This document shows, piece by piece, positions 17,982-25,327 of a stretch of 64,000 nt of DNA; within the stretch, counting starts at the first letter, position 1; each line of letters begins with the position of its first letter. Below the pieces are notes generated by a model. It did not search any database. It was not told where the DNA came from and worked only from the letters and a program-made list of their open reading frames with translations. The stretch comes from UBA7672 sp030824255 (GTDB taxonomy: Bacteria; Pseudomonadota; Alphaproteobacteria; Caulobacterales; Hyphomonadaceae), in contig OW818686.1 in NCBI GenBank assembly GCA_942493305.1, positions 1,798,001 to 1,862,000 on the forward strand. The letters run 5' to 3'. The position numbers and the translations under genes were made by a program.

Positions 17982-18941
17982 ATGGGCGACGGCGCATCGC
18001 CGGAAGCGGGCCGGGGCGGGGACATGGTCCTTGTGCCCGGCAATCCGCCTCCGGAAGGCGCCGAGATCATCTGGTACAAGGGCGAGGGCGGCATCCGCCT
18101 CCGCATGCTCTACGCTCCGGCAATCACGGCCAGCGCCCGCGCGCTGGCCGTCGTCTGTCCGGGCCGCACCGAATCGATCGAGAAGTATTTCGAGGTGCAG
18201 CGGGTTCTGCAGGCGAAGGGCTTCGCCATCGCCTGCTTCGACTGGCCGGGGCAGGGGCTCTCGGATCGGCCGCTGAAGAATCCGATCCGTGGCCACGTCA
18301 CCAGTTTCAATACCTATGTGGACGGCCTCGTGCGCGGGCTCGACGCGATCAAGGATCGCGCGCCCGAGCCGCGCATCGTCGTCGCGCACTCCATGGGCAG
18401 CGCGATTTCGCTGGAGGCCATGCGCACGGGCAGGCTGGAAGCGAAGCTTGCAGCGTTCTCTGCGCCGATGTGGGGCATTCCCGTGCCTCCCGCGCTGCAG
18501 ACCTTCGCGCGCACCGTGAACGCATTCGGCCTCGGCACATTCCCGGCGCAGCCGGAAACGAAGGAAGAGGTGTTCGAGGGCAATCCGTTCACGCACGACT
18601 TCGGGCGCTGGGGCCTCTATCGCCGTCTCGTCAACGCTGAACCCGGCCTTGAGCTGGGCCAGCCGACGATCGGGTGGGTCGTCGCCTCGCTCGATGTCTG
18701 CGAGGGCTTCCTGAAGCCCGGTGCGCTCGACCGGGTGAAGGCTATGCCAATGCTGGTCGCCACGGCGAGCGAAGAAGCCATCGTTGATCCGCTGGCGGCG
18801 CCTCGTGTCGCGGCCCTGCTGCCCAACGCGCGCCACCTGCCGGTGCAGGGCGCAAGCCACGAGATCTTCATGGAGACGGACGAACGCCGCGCCATCTTCT
18901 GGCAGGCTTTCGACGAACTCTGCACGCAGGCGGGCGTCTAG
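17982..18941 (+). CDS. Alpha/beta hydrolase (lysophospholipase/monoglyceride lipase-like)
   Basis: 319 residues. Nucleophile elbow AHSMGSA (Ser near residue 129), oxyanion/HG region VCPGRTESIEKY, and the histidine region GASHEIFMETD near 287 give a plausible triad with the intervening Asp (EEAIVDPLAAPR). The WPGQGLSDR motif is typical of monoglyceride lipase/lysophospholipase (Hydrolase_4) proteins. Substrate inferred as acylglycerol or lysophospholipid. Co-transcribed with the SCP2 protein; its stop overlaps by 4 bp the stop of the convergent two-TM gene. Confidence 0.87.
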   Translation: MGDGASPEAGRGGDMVLVPGNPPPEGAEIIWYKGEGGIRLRMLYAPAITASARALAVVCPGRTESIEKYFEVQRVLQAKGFAIACFDWPGQGLSDRPLKNPIRGHVTSFNTYVDGLVRGLDAIKDRAPEPRIVVAHSMGSAISLEAMRTGRLEAKLAAFSAPMWGIPVPPALQTFARTVNAFGLGTFPAQPETKEEVFEGNPFTHDFGRWGLYRRLVNAEPGLELGQPTIGWVVASLDVCEGFLKPGALDRVKAMPMLVATASEEAIVDPLAAPRVAALLPNARHLPVQGASHEIFMETDERRAIFWQAFDELCTQAGV

Positions 18942-19591
18942 GCGCTTTCGCTCTTCAGCGGGGCGTCGCCCTCGACCATCTGCCGCAAGCGGCGATCATT
19001 CTCCGTCTCGAACGGACGGTTGAGCACGCGCGACATCGAGGCTGCCAGCAGGCGGTTGGAGCTGGTCAGGCGACGCTGGCGGATCTGCTTGTTGCTGGGG
19101 CGGGTGAGGGCGCCGATCATCGCGGCTTCGTCTTCCACATTGTCGTGCGCGGAGAACACGTAAGCTGCAACGCCATCGGACTGGCCAAACTGTTCCATCA
19201 GCTTGCGGGCTTTCTCTTCGGGCGACGGACCGGCGAGCAGCCTGCGGACAAGAAACGCGGCCGCCAGTATCACCACGGAGCCGATCAGGACCGCCACGGC
19301 CGTCTCGACGCCGCTTGCGCGCATGTGGGTAAAGAAGCCGCTGACGAATGTAGATGCCTGCTCGCGTATGGCTTCGTTCTGGTAGGCGGCGAGGCCCACG
19401 GCGCCGAGCGCCACGCACGCCACGCGGATCGGCCAGCGCCAGGTGCGCTCGGCCTTCAACTTTGTCTGGGCGCGGAACAGATCCTGCCGCGCTTCCTTCA
19501 TCATGTCGTCATGCTCGCGGGCCAGCGCCATGATTTCCACGACACTGCTCGGTTCGAGCGTAACAGGGTGTGTTCCCGCGCGCGGTCTCAA
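18938..19591 (-). CDS. Two-TM membrane protein, unknown function
   Basis: 217 residues: an N-terminal helical, charged segment (LAREHDDMMKEARQDLFRAQTKLKAE), two hydrophobic helices (about 53-70 and 97-115), then a cytoplasmic C-terminal domain with PSPEEKARKLMEQFGQSDGVAAYVFSAHDNVEDEAAMIGAL. No known family. A start at 19531 (MALAREHDDM) is an alternative. The TerB-like gene lies 60 bp upstream in the same direction and may share its transcript. Confidence 0.66.
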   Translation of the reverse strand: MRPRAGTHPVTLEPSSVVEIMALAREHDDMMKEARQDLFRAQTKLKAERTWRWPIRVACVALGAVGLAAYQNEAIREQASTFVSGFFTHMRASGVETAVAVLIGSVVILAAAFLVRRLLAGPSPEEKARKLMEQFGQSDGVAAYVFSAHDNVEDEAAMIGALTRPSNKQIRQRRLTSSNRLLAASMSRVLNRPFETENDRRLRQMVEGDAPLKSESA

Positions 19592-19651
19592 GCGTCCTCC
19601 CAGTACAGCAAACGTGGGTACGCGCCGGAGGACGCTTCGTTCCCGGAGAAA

Positions 19652-20017
19652 TCAATAATCTTCGGGCTTTAGGCCAAGTGCGTCGGCCAGCATCCCGATC
19701 GCCTTGTTTTCCTGCAGCTCGAGCTTTCCGTCCGCCACGATTGCAGCCTGCGCCAGACGCATCACCACGGCCTTGTCGCCGTCGCCGGAGACTTCGCTGC
19801 GGATCGTGACCAGTGCGCTGCCGAAGCTGTTGGCTTCATGAACCTCGCGGGAGGCCTGTGTCCAGGCATCGGCAATCTCCGCGTGGCCGGCATTGGTGAA
19901 GGCCGGATCGCTGGACGCCAATCTGGCAAAGCGCTGGGCTTCGGTCGGGGCAAGTCTGCCATCGGCGAACGAGACCATCGCGAAAGCGCGGGCGGCGTTG
20001 AGAAGCAGGGGGGTCAT
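19652..20017 (-). CDS. TerB-like domain protein
   Basis: 121 residues, all-helical, with the bipartite TerB pattern: RAFAMVSFADGRLAPTEAQRF near 9-29 and a second repeat, LAQAAIVADGKLELQENKAIGMLADALGL, near 88-116, each containing the metal-binding-like VxxADG-x-x-x-x-E signature. TerB-fold proteins occur in tellurite-resistance and membrane-stress contexts; no ter cluster is present here. Lies 20 bp downstream of hisN in the same orientation. Confidence 0.8.
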   Translation of the reverse strand: MTPLLLNAARAFAMVSFADGRLAPTEAQRFARLASSDPAFTNAGHAEIADAWTQASREVHEANSFGSALVTIRSEVSGDGDKAVVMRLAQAAIVADGKLELQENKAIGMLADALGLKPEDY

Positions 20018-20037
20018 GCGGTCAATCCTGTAGGGGG

Positions 20038-20841
20038 TCAGAGCGCGGAACGCCGGAGCGAGATCAGCGCTTCGTCGAGGATGCGCCGGTTGGCGGCGGC
20101 TGCAATCTGCCCGCCCAGCTGCGGTTTGTCGCCCCGCCAGTTGGTGACGACGCCGCCGGCTCCCTCGATGACCGGGATCAGGGCGGCGACGTCATGGGCC
20201 TTCAGGCCGCTTTCCGTCACCATGTCGATCGTTCCCGCCGCCAGCCGCGCATAGGCGTAGGCGTCGAGGCCATAGCGGGTGAGTCGCGCGGTGGCGCGGA
20301 TATGTTCAAACGCGCCGCGTTCGGGCGCGGTCAGGATGAAGGGGTCTGTGGTCGAGAGGATCGCGTCTGTCAGCTTCTGGCAGTCGCCGACCTTGAGGGC
20401 GGTCTTTTCGCCGCGTCCTTCTATCCAGGAGGCGGGGCTGGATGCGGTCAGGCCAACATAGCGTTCGTCCAGCCAGGGCTGGTCGATGATCCCCAGTATG
20501 GGTTTTTCGCCTTCGGTGGCGCCGATCAGCGTGGTCCACGACGTCAGGCCCGCCACGAAGGCGCGGGTGCCGTCGATCGGGTCGAGATACCAGGTGACGC
20601 CCGAGGCGCCCGTCTGCGAGCCGTACTCCTCGCCCTCGATGGTGTCGTCAGGACGTTCCGTCGCCAGAACTTCCCGCATGGCGCGTTCGGCGGCGCGGTC
20701 GGCCTCCGTCACCGGGTCGTAGCCGGTAGCGGCCTTGTTCTCGGCGCTGGTCGCGCGCGAGCGGAAATGGGGCAGGGCGGCGACGCGCGCTGCATTGGCC
20801 ATGCGCTGGGCAGTGGGCAGGAGAAGCTGGGCGAGATCCAT
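20038..20841 (-). CDS. hisN: Histidinol-phosphatase, inositol monophosphatase family
   Basis: 267 residues. The metal sites of the IMPase fold are present: GEEYG, WYLDPIDGTRAFVAG (the DPIDGT signature, residues about 87-99) and the C-terminal KAHDVAALIPVIEGAGG (W/HD-x-AA motif). The sequence resembles alphaproteobacterial HisN, the last phosphatase in histidine synthesis; inositol monophosphatase remains possible. The ATG at 20841 (MDLAQLLLPTAQ) was chosen over a start 12 codons upstream, which gives only a Gly/Arg-rich leader. Followed by the TerB-like gene after 20 bp, with the XRE regulator upstream. Confidence 0.82.
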   Translation of the reverse strand: MDLAQLLLPTAQRMANAARVAALPHFRSRATSAENKAATGYDPVTEADRAAERAMREVLATERPDDTIEGEEYGSQTGASGVTWYLDPIDGTRAFVAGLTSWTTLIGATEGEKPILGIIDQPWLDERYVGLTASSPASWIEGRGEKTALKVGDCQKLTDAILSTTDPFILTAPERGAFEHIRATARLTRYGLDAYAYARLAAGTIDMVTESGLKAHDVAALIPVIEGAGGVVTNWRGDKPQLGGQIAAAANRRILDEALISLRRSAL

Positions 20842-20957
20842 CCCAGACCTTTGCCCCCTCCACCCCCTCCCCCGCAAGCCACAGGCCCCCCCGCAGCGTA
20901 CGCCCGGCGGGACGGTGTCCCGGCCGGGCGCTAGCTGCGCAGTGGTGCTGGCCTACC

Positions 20958-21359
20958 TCAGGAGGCGACAGCGTCCGCCGGATCGACTTCCAGGGCTTTC
21001 GCCAGGTCGAGCAGACGACGGCGAGGACGCTCGCCAAGGCGGTAATAGGCGCGAACGAGTTCCAGCGTCTCTTTCTGCGAAAGGATGTCGCCGGACAGGC
21101 GATCATTCGCCTGGTCGTTTGCCGGAGCCTGTTTGCCGTCGGGCGCGAGGCCGTCGAAGAAATAGTTGATGTTGACGTTCAGAGCCGTGGCCAGGCCGAA
21201 CAGCCGGCTCGCCGTGATGCGGTTTGCACCGCACTCGTACTTCTGGATCTGCTGAAAACGCACGCCGACCTGGCCAGCCAGGTCCTGCTGGGTCAGGCCC
21301 AGCAGCCGGCGGCGGCGACGAAGCCGTTTGCCGACATAGATATCCACATCCGTGGCCAT
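20958..21359 (-). CDS. XRE-family HTH transcriptional regulator
   Basis: 133 residues with an N-terminal lambda-repressor-like helix-turn-helix (about 10-65: GKRLRRRRRLLGLTQQDLAGQVGVRFQQIQKYECGANRIT split across helices 1-4, recognition helix around FQQIQKYE) and a helical C-terminus rich in Leu/Arg. This short type with an extra C-terminal helix is common in Caulobacterales and Rhizobiales. No ligand or target operator is visible. Start ATG 21359 preferred because the HTH homology begins there; the upstream extension is Ser/Arg-rich. Confidence 0.87.
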   Translation of the reverse strand: MATDVDIYVGKRLRRRRRLLGLTQQDLAGQVGVRFQQIQKYECGANRITASRLFGLATALNVNINYFFDGLAPDGKQAPANDQANDRLSGDILSQKETLELVRAYYRLGERPRRRLLDLAKALEVDPADAVAS

Positions 21360-21568
21360 ACTCGAACTCCCACTACGCACGGCCCGTACCAATCAGGGAC
21401 CGTCAGCAGGTTGATCAGCAAGGCGCTTGCCACACGCCGTTGGTGAACTTTGTGCGACGCAGCAGGAAACCGGGTGAACAACAATCGGACAGGGGTGCCT
21501 TAGAACCCGGCAGAATGGGCTTTTCACTTATAAACTGCGGAAATTCGCCGCATGTGCGAGAAACCGGG

Positions 21569-21596
21569 TTGAGTTTTTTGCGCTGCAGCGTAAAAC
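21569..21596 (+). promoter_or_regulatory. Candidate sigma-70 promoter of the MmgR-like sRNA
   Basis: A TTGAGT hexamer at 21569-21574 and TAAAAC at 21591-21596 are separated by 16 bp. The predicted start would fall near 21602-21604, at the first base pair of the sRNA's 5' hairpin. No other gene starts downstream on this strand before the terminator. Confidence 0.5.
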
Positions 21597-21602
21597 CAAA
21601 AC

Positions 21603-21682
21603 GTGGCTCTTCGGAGCCGCTGCCCTTATGGGCGTTTCCTCCCTAAACTTCTGGCCGCGCTGGCATCCAGCGCGGCCTTTTT
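21603..21682 (+). ncRNA. mmgR: MmgR (alpha-r8 family)-like trans-acting small RNA
   Basis: About 80 nt. A 5' hairpin GGCTC-ttcg-GAGCC (21605-21618) and a second small hairpin GCCC-ttat-GGGC (21622-21633) are followed by the single-stranded 10-mer TTTCCTCCCT (21635-21644), then a perfect 11-bp terminator stem (21653-21663 / 21667-21677, loop CAT) and TTTTTC. From established knowledge, the alpha-r8/MmgR sRNA, which limits polyhydroxybutyrate accumulation in Sinorhizobium meliloti, has this hairpin-hairpin-UUUCCUCCCU-terminator layout. The CU-rich segment could pair with ribosome binding sites, in an Hfq-dependent manner. It overlaps the 3' end of the antisense amidohydrolase gene. Confidence 0.78.
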
Positions 21683-22636
21683 CTTTACAAAACCGTCATT
21701 CAATCCAACTTCTCGGCGTGCGAAGGCACAAATTGCCTCAGCAATTTCGGCCATGTGTTGACGTAGCGTCAGGAAACCTTGGTTTGGTTCGACGCTCGCC
21801 TCATCCAGGTAAAGACGCCGCCGGATTTCGATCTGCAGGGCATGCCGTCCGAGCGCGGGCTGACCATGCGCCAGGGTTGCGAAGCCACCCGCATAGGGCG
21901 AATTTCGAGCCGTCGTATAGCCGCGATCCCGGAAAAGGCCCTCGACCAGATCAGCCAGTCCCGGTGAGCAGGATGCGCCAAAACGATCCCCGATAACGAT
22001 GTCCGGAGACTTCGCGTTGGGCTCTGTTTCAGCCGGCATGGAGTGGCAATCGATCAACCAGCCCTGACCGAACATCGCCTGTGCGCGCCTCAGAAGCGCC
22101 TCCAGCGCCCTGTGGTAGGGCCGGTAAACACTCTCCAGCCGCCTGTCCGCCTCGCTCCGGGGGAGCTTCCGGCCGTAGATGGGCGCGCCGTTGTAGGCCA
22201 CGCGCGGAACGCACCCCAGGCCGGCTTCCACCCGAGGAGAGCGCTGCGTAAACCAAGAGGGAGCCGGGTTGTCGAACATATGCGGGTCCATTTCGGACTC
22301 CGCCCGGTTCAGATCGACATAGGCGCGCGCCACAAGCCCGCAGATCACAGGCGCTCCCGACAGGTGAATGTCTGCCAGCAGGCGGTCGACATACGCATCC
22401 TCGATGCGCCGCAGGTCGATCATCGTTGCGATGGCGGTATCGAGAAATCCCTTGGGATAGAGGCGTCCCGAGTGGGGGGAGGCGAAAACGACAGGGGACA
22501 CGACCGAAACGGGCTCGTCGATCGAGAATGAGAAGCCGGGCCGTTCCGCGTGGGACGCGCCCTCGGCGAAGCGGGAATCGGGGTCATTCGACCCCGGATC
22601 CGAGAAGATCGTCAGCCCGGGAAACATTTCGACCAT
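21626..22636 (-). CDS. N-formylglutamate amidohydrolase family protein
   Basis: 336 residues of the FGase fold: FASPHSGRLYP near 50, DAYVDRLLADI, ARAYVDLNRAESEMDPHMF near 106-124, WLIDCHSMPA near 195 and ALQIEIRRRLYLDE near 272 hold the putative zinc and catalytic residues. Hydrolyses N-formylglutamate to glutamate and formate, the last step of one histidine-utilisation route; no other hut gene is nearby, so a broader amidohydrolase role is possible. The stop codon lies in the loop of the sRNA's second hairpin, so the last 18 codons are antisense to the sRNA. Divergent from cpdR. Confidence 0.86.
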   Translation of the reverse strand: MVEMFPGLTIFSDPGSNDPDSRFAEGASHAERPGFSFSIDEPVSVVSPVVFASPHSGRLYPKGFLDTAIATMIDLRRIEDAYVDRLLADIHLSGAPVICGLVARAYVDLNRAESEMDPHMFDNPAPSWFTQRSPRVEAGLGCVPRVAYNGAPIYGRKLPRSEADRRLESVYRPYHRALEALLRRAQAMFGQGWLIDCHSMPAETEPNAKSPDIVIGDRFGASCSPGLADLVEGLFRDRGYTTARNSPYAGGFATLAHGQPALGRHALQIEIRRRLYLDEASVEPNQGFLTLRQHMAEIAEAICAFARREVGLNDGFVKKKAALDASAARSLGRKRP

Positions 22637-22739
22637 ATTTTCGGACCGCCGCGCCGGGTCAAGCCCGTCTGTTTATACCTGCTTTACCACGACGCATCAC
22701 AAATCGTACCGTACACCCGGGTTGGAAGTTCAGGACGCC

Positions 22740-23099
22740 ATGGCCAAGATTCTTCTCGCCGAGGACGACGACAGCCTTCGCGGCTTCCTCGTCAACGCGC
22801 TCAAGCGCGCCGGACATGCGGTGAAAGACTATGACGAAGGACGCTCCGCGCTGAAGGCGCTGGAGCGTGAGGTCTTCGATCTGCTGCTGACCGATATCGT
22901 CATGCCGGGCCTCGATGGCATCGAGCTGGCCCGTCGGGGCGCGGAACTCGATCCGGCCATGAAGATCGTCTTCATCACGGGCTTTGCCGGCGTGGCCCTG
23001 TCCGCAGGCGGGCCCCAGCCACAAGGCGCCAAGGTGCTCTCCAAGCCGTTCCACCTCCGCGAACTGGTGGACGAGGTGGAGCGGGTGATGGCGGCCTGA
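22740..23099 (+). CDS. cpdR: CpdR-type response regulator
   Basis: 119-residue stand-alone receiver matching Caulobacter CpdR closely: MAKILLAEDDDSLRGFLVNAL, phospho-acceptor in LLLTDIVMPGLDGIELAR (D at about 51), IVFITGF, and VLSKPFHLRELVDEVE. In Caulobacter, unphosphorylated CpdR primes ClpXP for cell-cycle proteolysis, under CckA/ChpT control, and its own turnover depends on a C-terminal Ala-Ala; this protein also ends in Ala-Ala. The ATG at 22740 was preferred over one six codons upstream because homology begins there. Divergent from the amidohydrolase gene; tRNA-Val follows 95 bp after the stop. Confidence 0.93.
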   Translation: MAKILLAEDDDSLRGFLVNALKRAGHAVKDYDEGRSALKALEREVFDLLLTDIVMPGLDGIELARRGAELDPAMKIVFITGFAGVALSAGGPQPQGAKVLSKPFHLRELVDEVERVMAA

Positions 23100-23194
23100 G
23101 ACGGCAGCCTCACAGTCGCACTTTCCTGCCATTGACGACCGCCCCGACAAGGGGCATTAGACGCGCCTTCCAAGGCTGGCCTTCCAATCGGAAG

Positions 23195-23269
23195 GGGCGG
23201 TTAGCTCAGCGGTAGAGCACTACCTTGACATGGTAGGGGTCACAGGTTCGATCCCTGTACCGCCCACCA
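23195..23269 (+). tRNA. tRNA-Val (anticodon GAC)
   Basis: A complete 75-nt cloverleaf including an encoded CCA. The acceptor stem GGGCGGT pairs with ACCGCCC, the D-arm holds TTAGCTCAGCGGTAGAGC, the anticodon stem CTACC/GGTAG encloses the loop TTGACAT with anticodon GAC, and the T-arm is ACAGGTTCGATCCCTGT. Discriminator base A precedes CCA. No integrase or duplicated 3' end was seen beside it. Confidence 0.97.
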
Positions 23270-23356
23270 GCCTTCGCGGGATTTGCCCGCTTCGGCTCGG
23301 CGGGTTGGCCTGGAAGATTTTCAGACATGAAGATGCCGTCGAGCCGCTGCGCTCGC

Positions 23357-23412
23357 GCTGACGCGTTCAGGCTTGGCTGACGCCTCAGGCTTGGCTGACG
23401 CGTTCAGGCTTG
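23357..23412. repeat. Short tandem repeat, three units of 18-19 bp
   Basis: Units GCTGACGCGTTCAGGCTTG, GCTGACGCCTCAGGCTTG and GCTGACGCGTTCAGGCTTG lie head to tail at 23357-23375, 23376-23393 and 23394-23412, with a degenerate fourth copy running into the 3' end of opgH. No coding or regulatory role is apparent. Confidence 0.8.
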
Positions 23413-23422
23413 GCAGGCGGCT

Positions 23423-25327
23423 TCAGGCCGCGATGCTGCCGGCTTTGACGTCTTTCGCGGGAATGGGCGTCACGGCGCCGGAGCTGTTCACGGTGGCCCA
23501 TGAGAGACGGGTGGCGGCGCGGCGGGTGGCGCTGACGATTGCAGGCGGACGCAGGTCTTCAGGCGTCGCCAGGGCGCGCCACAGCCACGAGCGGCGCGGC
23601 GGTGCATAGGCGAATGCCCAAGCGATTGGCGCGGCGAAGACAAGGCTGGCGGCGACCGGCAGCGTCCAGGCGGCGAAGCCCGCATTGACCGCCATGGTGG
23701 CGCACAGGGCGAGGCCGAACATCATCTGAAGGCGATACTGCGAAGCGCTGCCCGAGCGCGTGGCGACCCGCGCCTGCGGGCGCCAGCCGGCGTCGCGGCC
23801 CAGGAATGGCGCGATGACGGCGCGCGCCTGGTTGACCATCATGATCGGCGCGGTCGCGGCGGACATGGCGGTTTCCATTGCAAGGCCGGCGAGGAAGCCC
23901 GGGCTGCGGCCCCAGCCGGGCAGGCGCCCGGCAGTCCACAACAGGAAGGCGAGCCATTTGGGCGAGAGCACGATGACGCCGGTGATCAGCAGGAGCGATG
24001 CGCCCGGCGTCGCCGAGGCGTGAAGGCCGGCAGCGCCCGACCAGGCCTGCAGCGCGCCGACAATGATCAGCGAGAACCAGAGGAGGGACGAGACATAGCC
24101 CATCACGCCCGAGAGAAGGTGAGCCCGGCTGGCCGGATCGAAGCCCGGAGCGCCGATCAGCTTGAGGTGCTGGAGATTGCCCTGCGCCCAGCGGCGATCG
24201 CGGGCGGACATGTCTTCCATGGTCGGCGGCGATTCCTCGAAGCTGCCGCCGATCTCCGGCGCGATCTGCACGCGCCAGCCCGCGCGGCGAAGCATGGCGG
24301 CCTCCACGAAGTCGTGGCTGAGGATGTGGCCCGCGAGCGGACCCTTGCCCGGCAGCACCGGAAGACCCGCGTGGGAGGCGAATGCGCGGACGCGGATGAT
24401 GGCGTTGTGGCCCCAGAAATTTCCGGCGCCGCCTGACCACCAGGCCAGGCCTTCGCCGAAGATCTGACCATAGGCGCGCATGGCGAACTGCTGCGAGCGC
24501 GCGATCATCGTCTGCGCGTTGACCAGCATGGGCACTGTCTGGATGAGGGCGGTGCGCGGGGCTGCGTCCATGCGGCGGACCAGCTCGGTCAGCGCACGCG
24601 CGGACATCAGGCTGTCGGCGTCCATCACCGCCATGTAGTCGTAGCGAGCGCCCCAGCGGCGCACGAAGTCGGCGATATTGCCGGCCTTGCGGCCGTGATT
24701 GTTCTCGCGGCGGCGGTAGAAGATCGCTGCCTCCGGACGCGTGGCGCGCAGGCGCTCGATCGCATCTTCCTCGTCGCGGGCGACGGTTTCGTCGTTTGTA
24801 TCGCTGAGGAAAAAGAATTCGAAGGCGTTGTCGGAACGCGCGCGGGCGAGCGAGTCGTGGATCGCCTGTGCGGCGGCCGTCACGCGCGCCGGGTCCTCGT
24901 TGCGGATCGGGAAGACAATGGCGGTGAGCGACGTGGTGTCGAGCGGCGTCAGTTGCGGTGTGGCTTGTTCTGGCTTGCGCATGGCGAGCATCACGGCGCC
25001 GGCGACGGCTGTGGCGCCAGCCAGCGTGATCCATGCGATGTTGAGGGCGAGGAGGACGAGCGCCACCCATTCCAGCAGCGACATGCCATCCGAGGAGAAG
25101 GCGGCCCAGGCCTGGCCCGACGCGAAGGCGGCGACGATCAGTGCGGGCGCGATCACCACGCCGAGACGCCAGCGCGTGTCTGCGTCGCCGACAAGGTTCG
25201 TTCGCACAGCCGAAATGCCCTGCTGTGGCATGGACAGCGGGGCGGCTGGCGGCGTCATCGGCGCAGCAATGTCGGCAGCATCGAGCTGCAGATCGGCTTT
25301 TACTCTGGCGTCCATCGGAACAACCAC
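23423..25327 (-). CDS. opgH: Osmoregulated periplasmic glucan glucosyltransferase OpgH (MdoH)
   Basis: 634-residue membrane glycosyltransferase that polymerises UDP-glucose into the beta-glucan backbone of osmoregulated periplasmic glucans. The N-terminus is a short polar segment, followed by two TM helices (about 52-115), a cytosolic GT2 domain with PIRNEDPARVTAA, the VMDADSLMSA DxD motif near 236 and the ARDRRWAQGNLQH (R/QxxRW) motif near 375, then several more TM helices. Shorter than E. coli OpgH (about 850 residues), as in other alphaproteobacteria. The start overlaps the end of opgG by up to 28 bp, so they are coupled; ATG 25315 is an alternative. Confidence 0.91.
   Translation of the reverse strand: MVVPMDARVKADLQLDAADIAAPMTPPAAPLSMPQQGISAVRTNLVGDADTRWRLGVVIAPALIVAAFASGQAWAAFSSDGMSLLEWVALVLLALNIAWITLAGATAVAGAVMLAMRKPEQATPQLTPLDTTSLTAIVFPIRNEDPARVTAAAQAIHDSLARARSDNAFEFFFLSDTNDETVARDEEDAIERLRATRPEAAIFYRRRENNHGRKAGNIADFVRRWGARYDYMAVMDADSLMSARALTELVRRMDAAPRTALIQTVPMLVNAQTMIARSQQFAMRAYGQIFGEGLAWWSGGAGNFWGHNAIIRVRAFASHAGLPVLPGKGPLAGHILSHDFVEAAMLRRAGWRVQIAPEIGGSFEESPPTMEDMSARDRRWAQGNLQHLKLIGAPGFDPASRAHLLSGVMGYVSSLLWFSLIIVGALQAWSGAAGLHASATPGASLLLITGVIVLSPKWLAFLLWTAGRLPGWGRSPGFLAGLAMETAMSAATAPIMMVNQARAVIAPFLGRDAGWRPQARVATRSGSASQYRLQMMFGLALCATMAVNAGFAAWTLPVAASLVFAAPIAWAFAYAPPRRSWLWRALATPEDLRPPAIVSATRRAATRLSWATVNSSGAVTPIPAKDVKAGSIAA

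Noticed and set aside
23195..23269. Integration site for a genomic island at tRNA-Val
   Set aside because: No duplicated tRNA 3' end or integrase close by; both sides carry typical chromosomal genes.
23357..23412. CRISPR array at the tandem repeats
   Set aside because: Units are contiguous without spacers and too short; no cas genes nearby.
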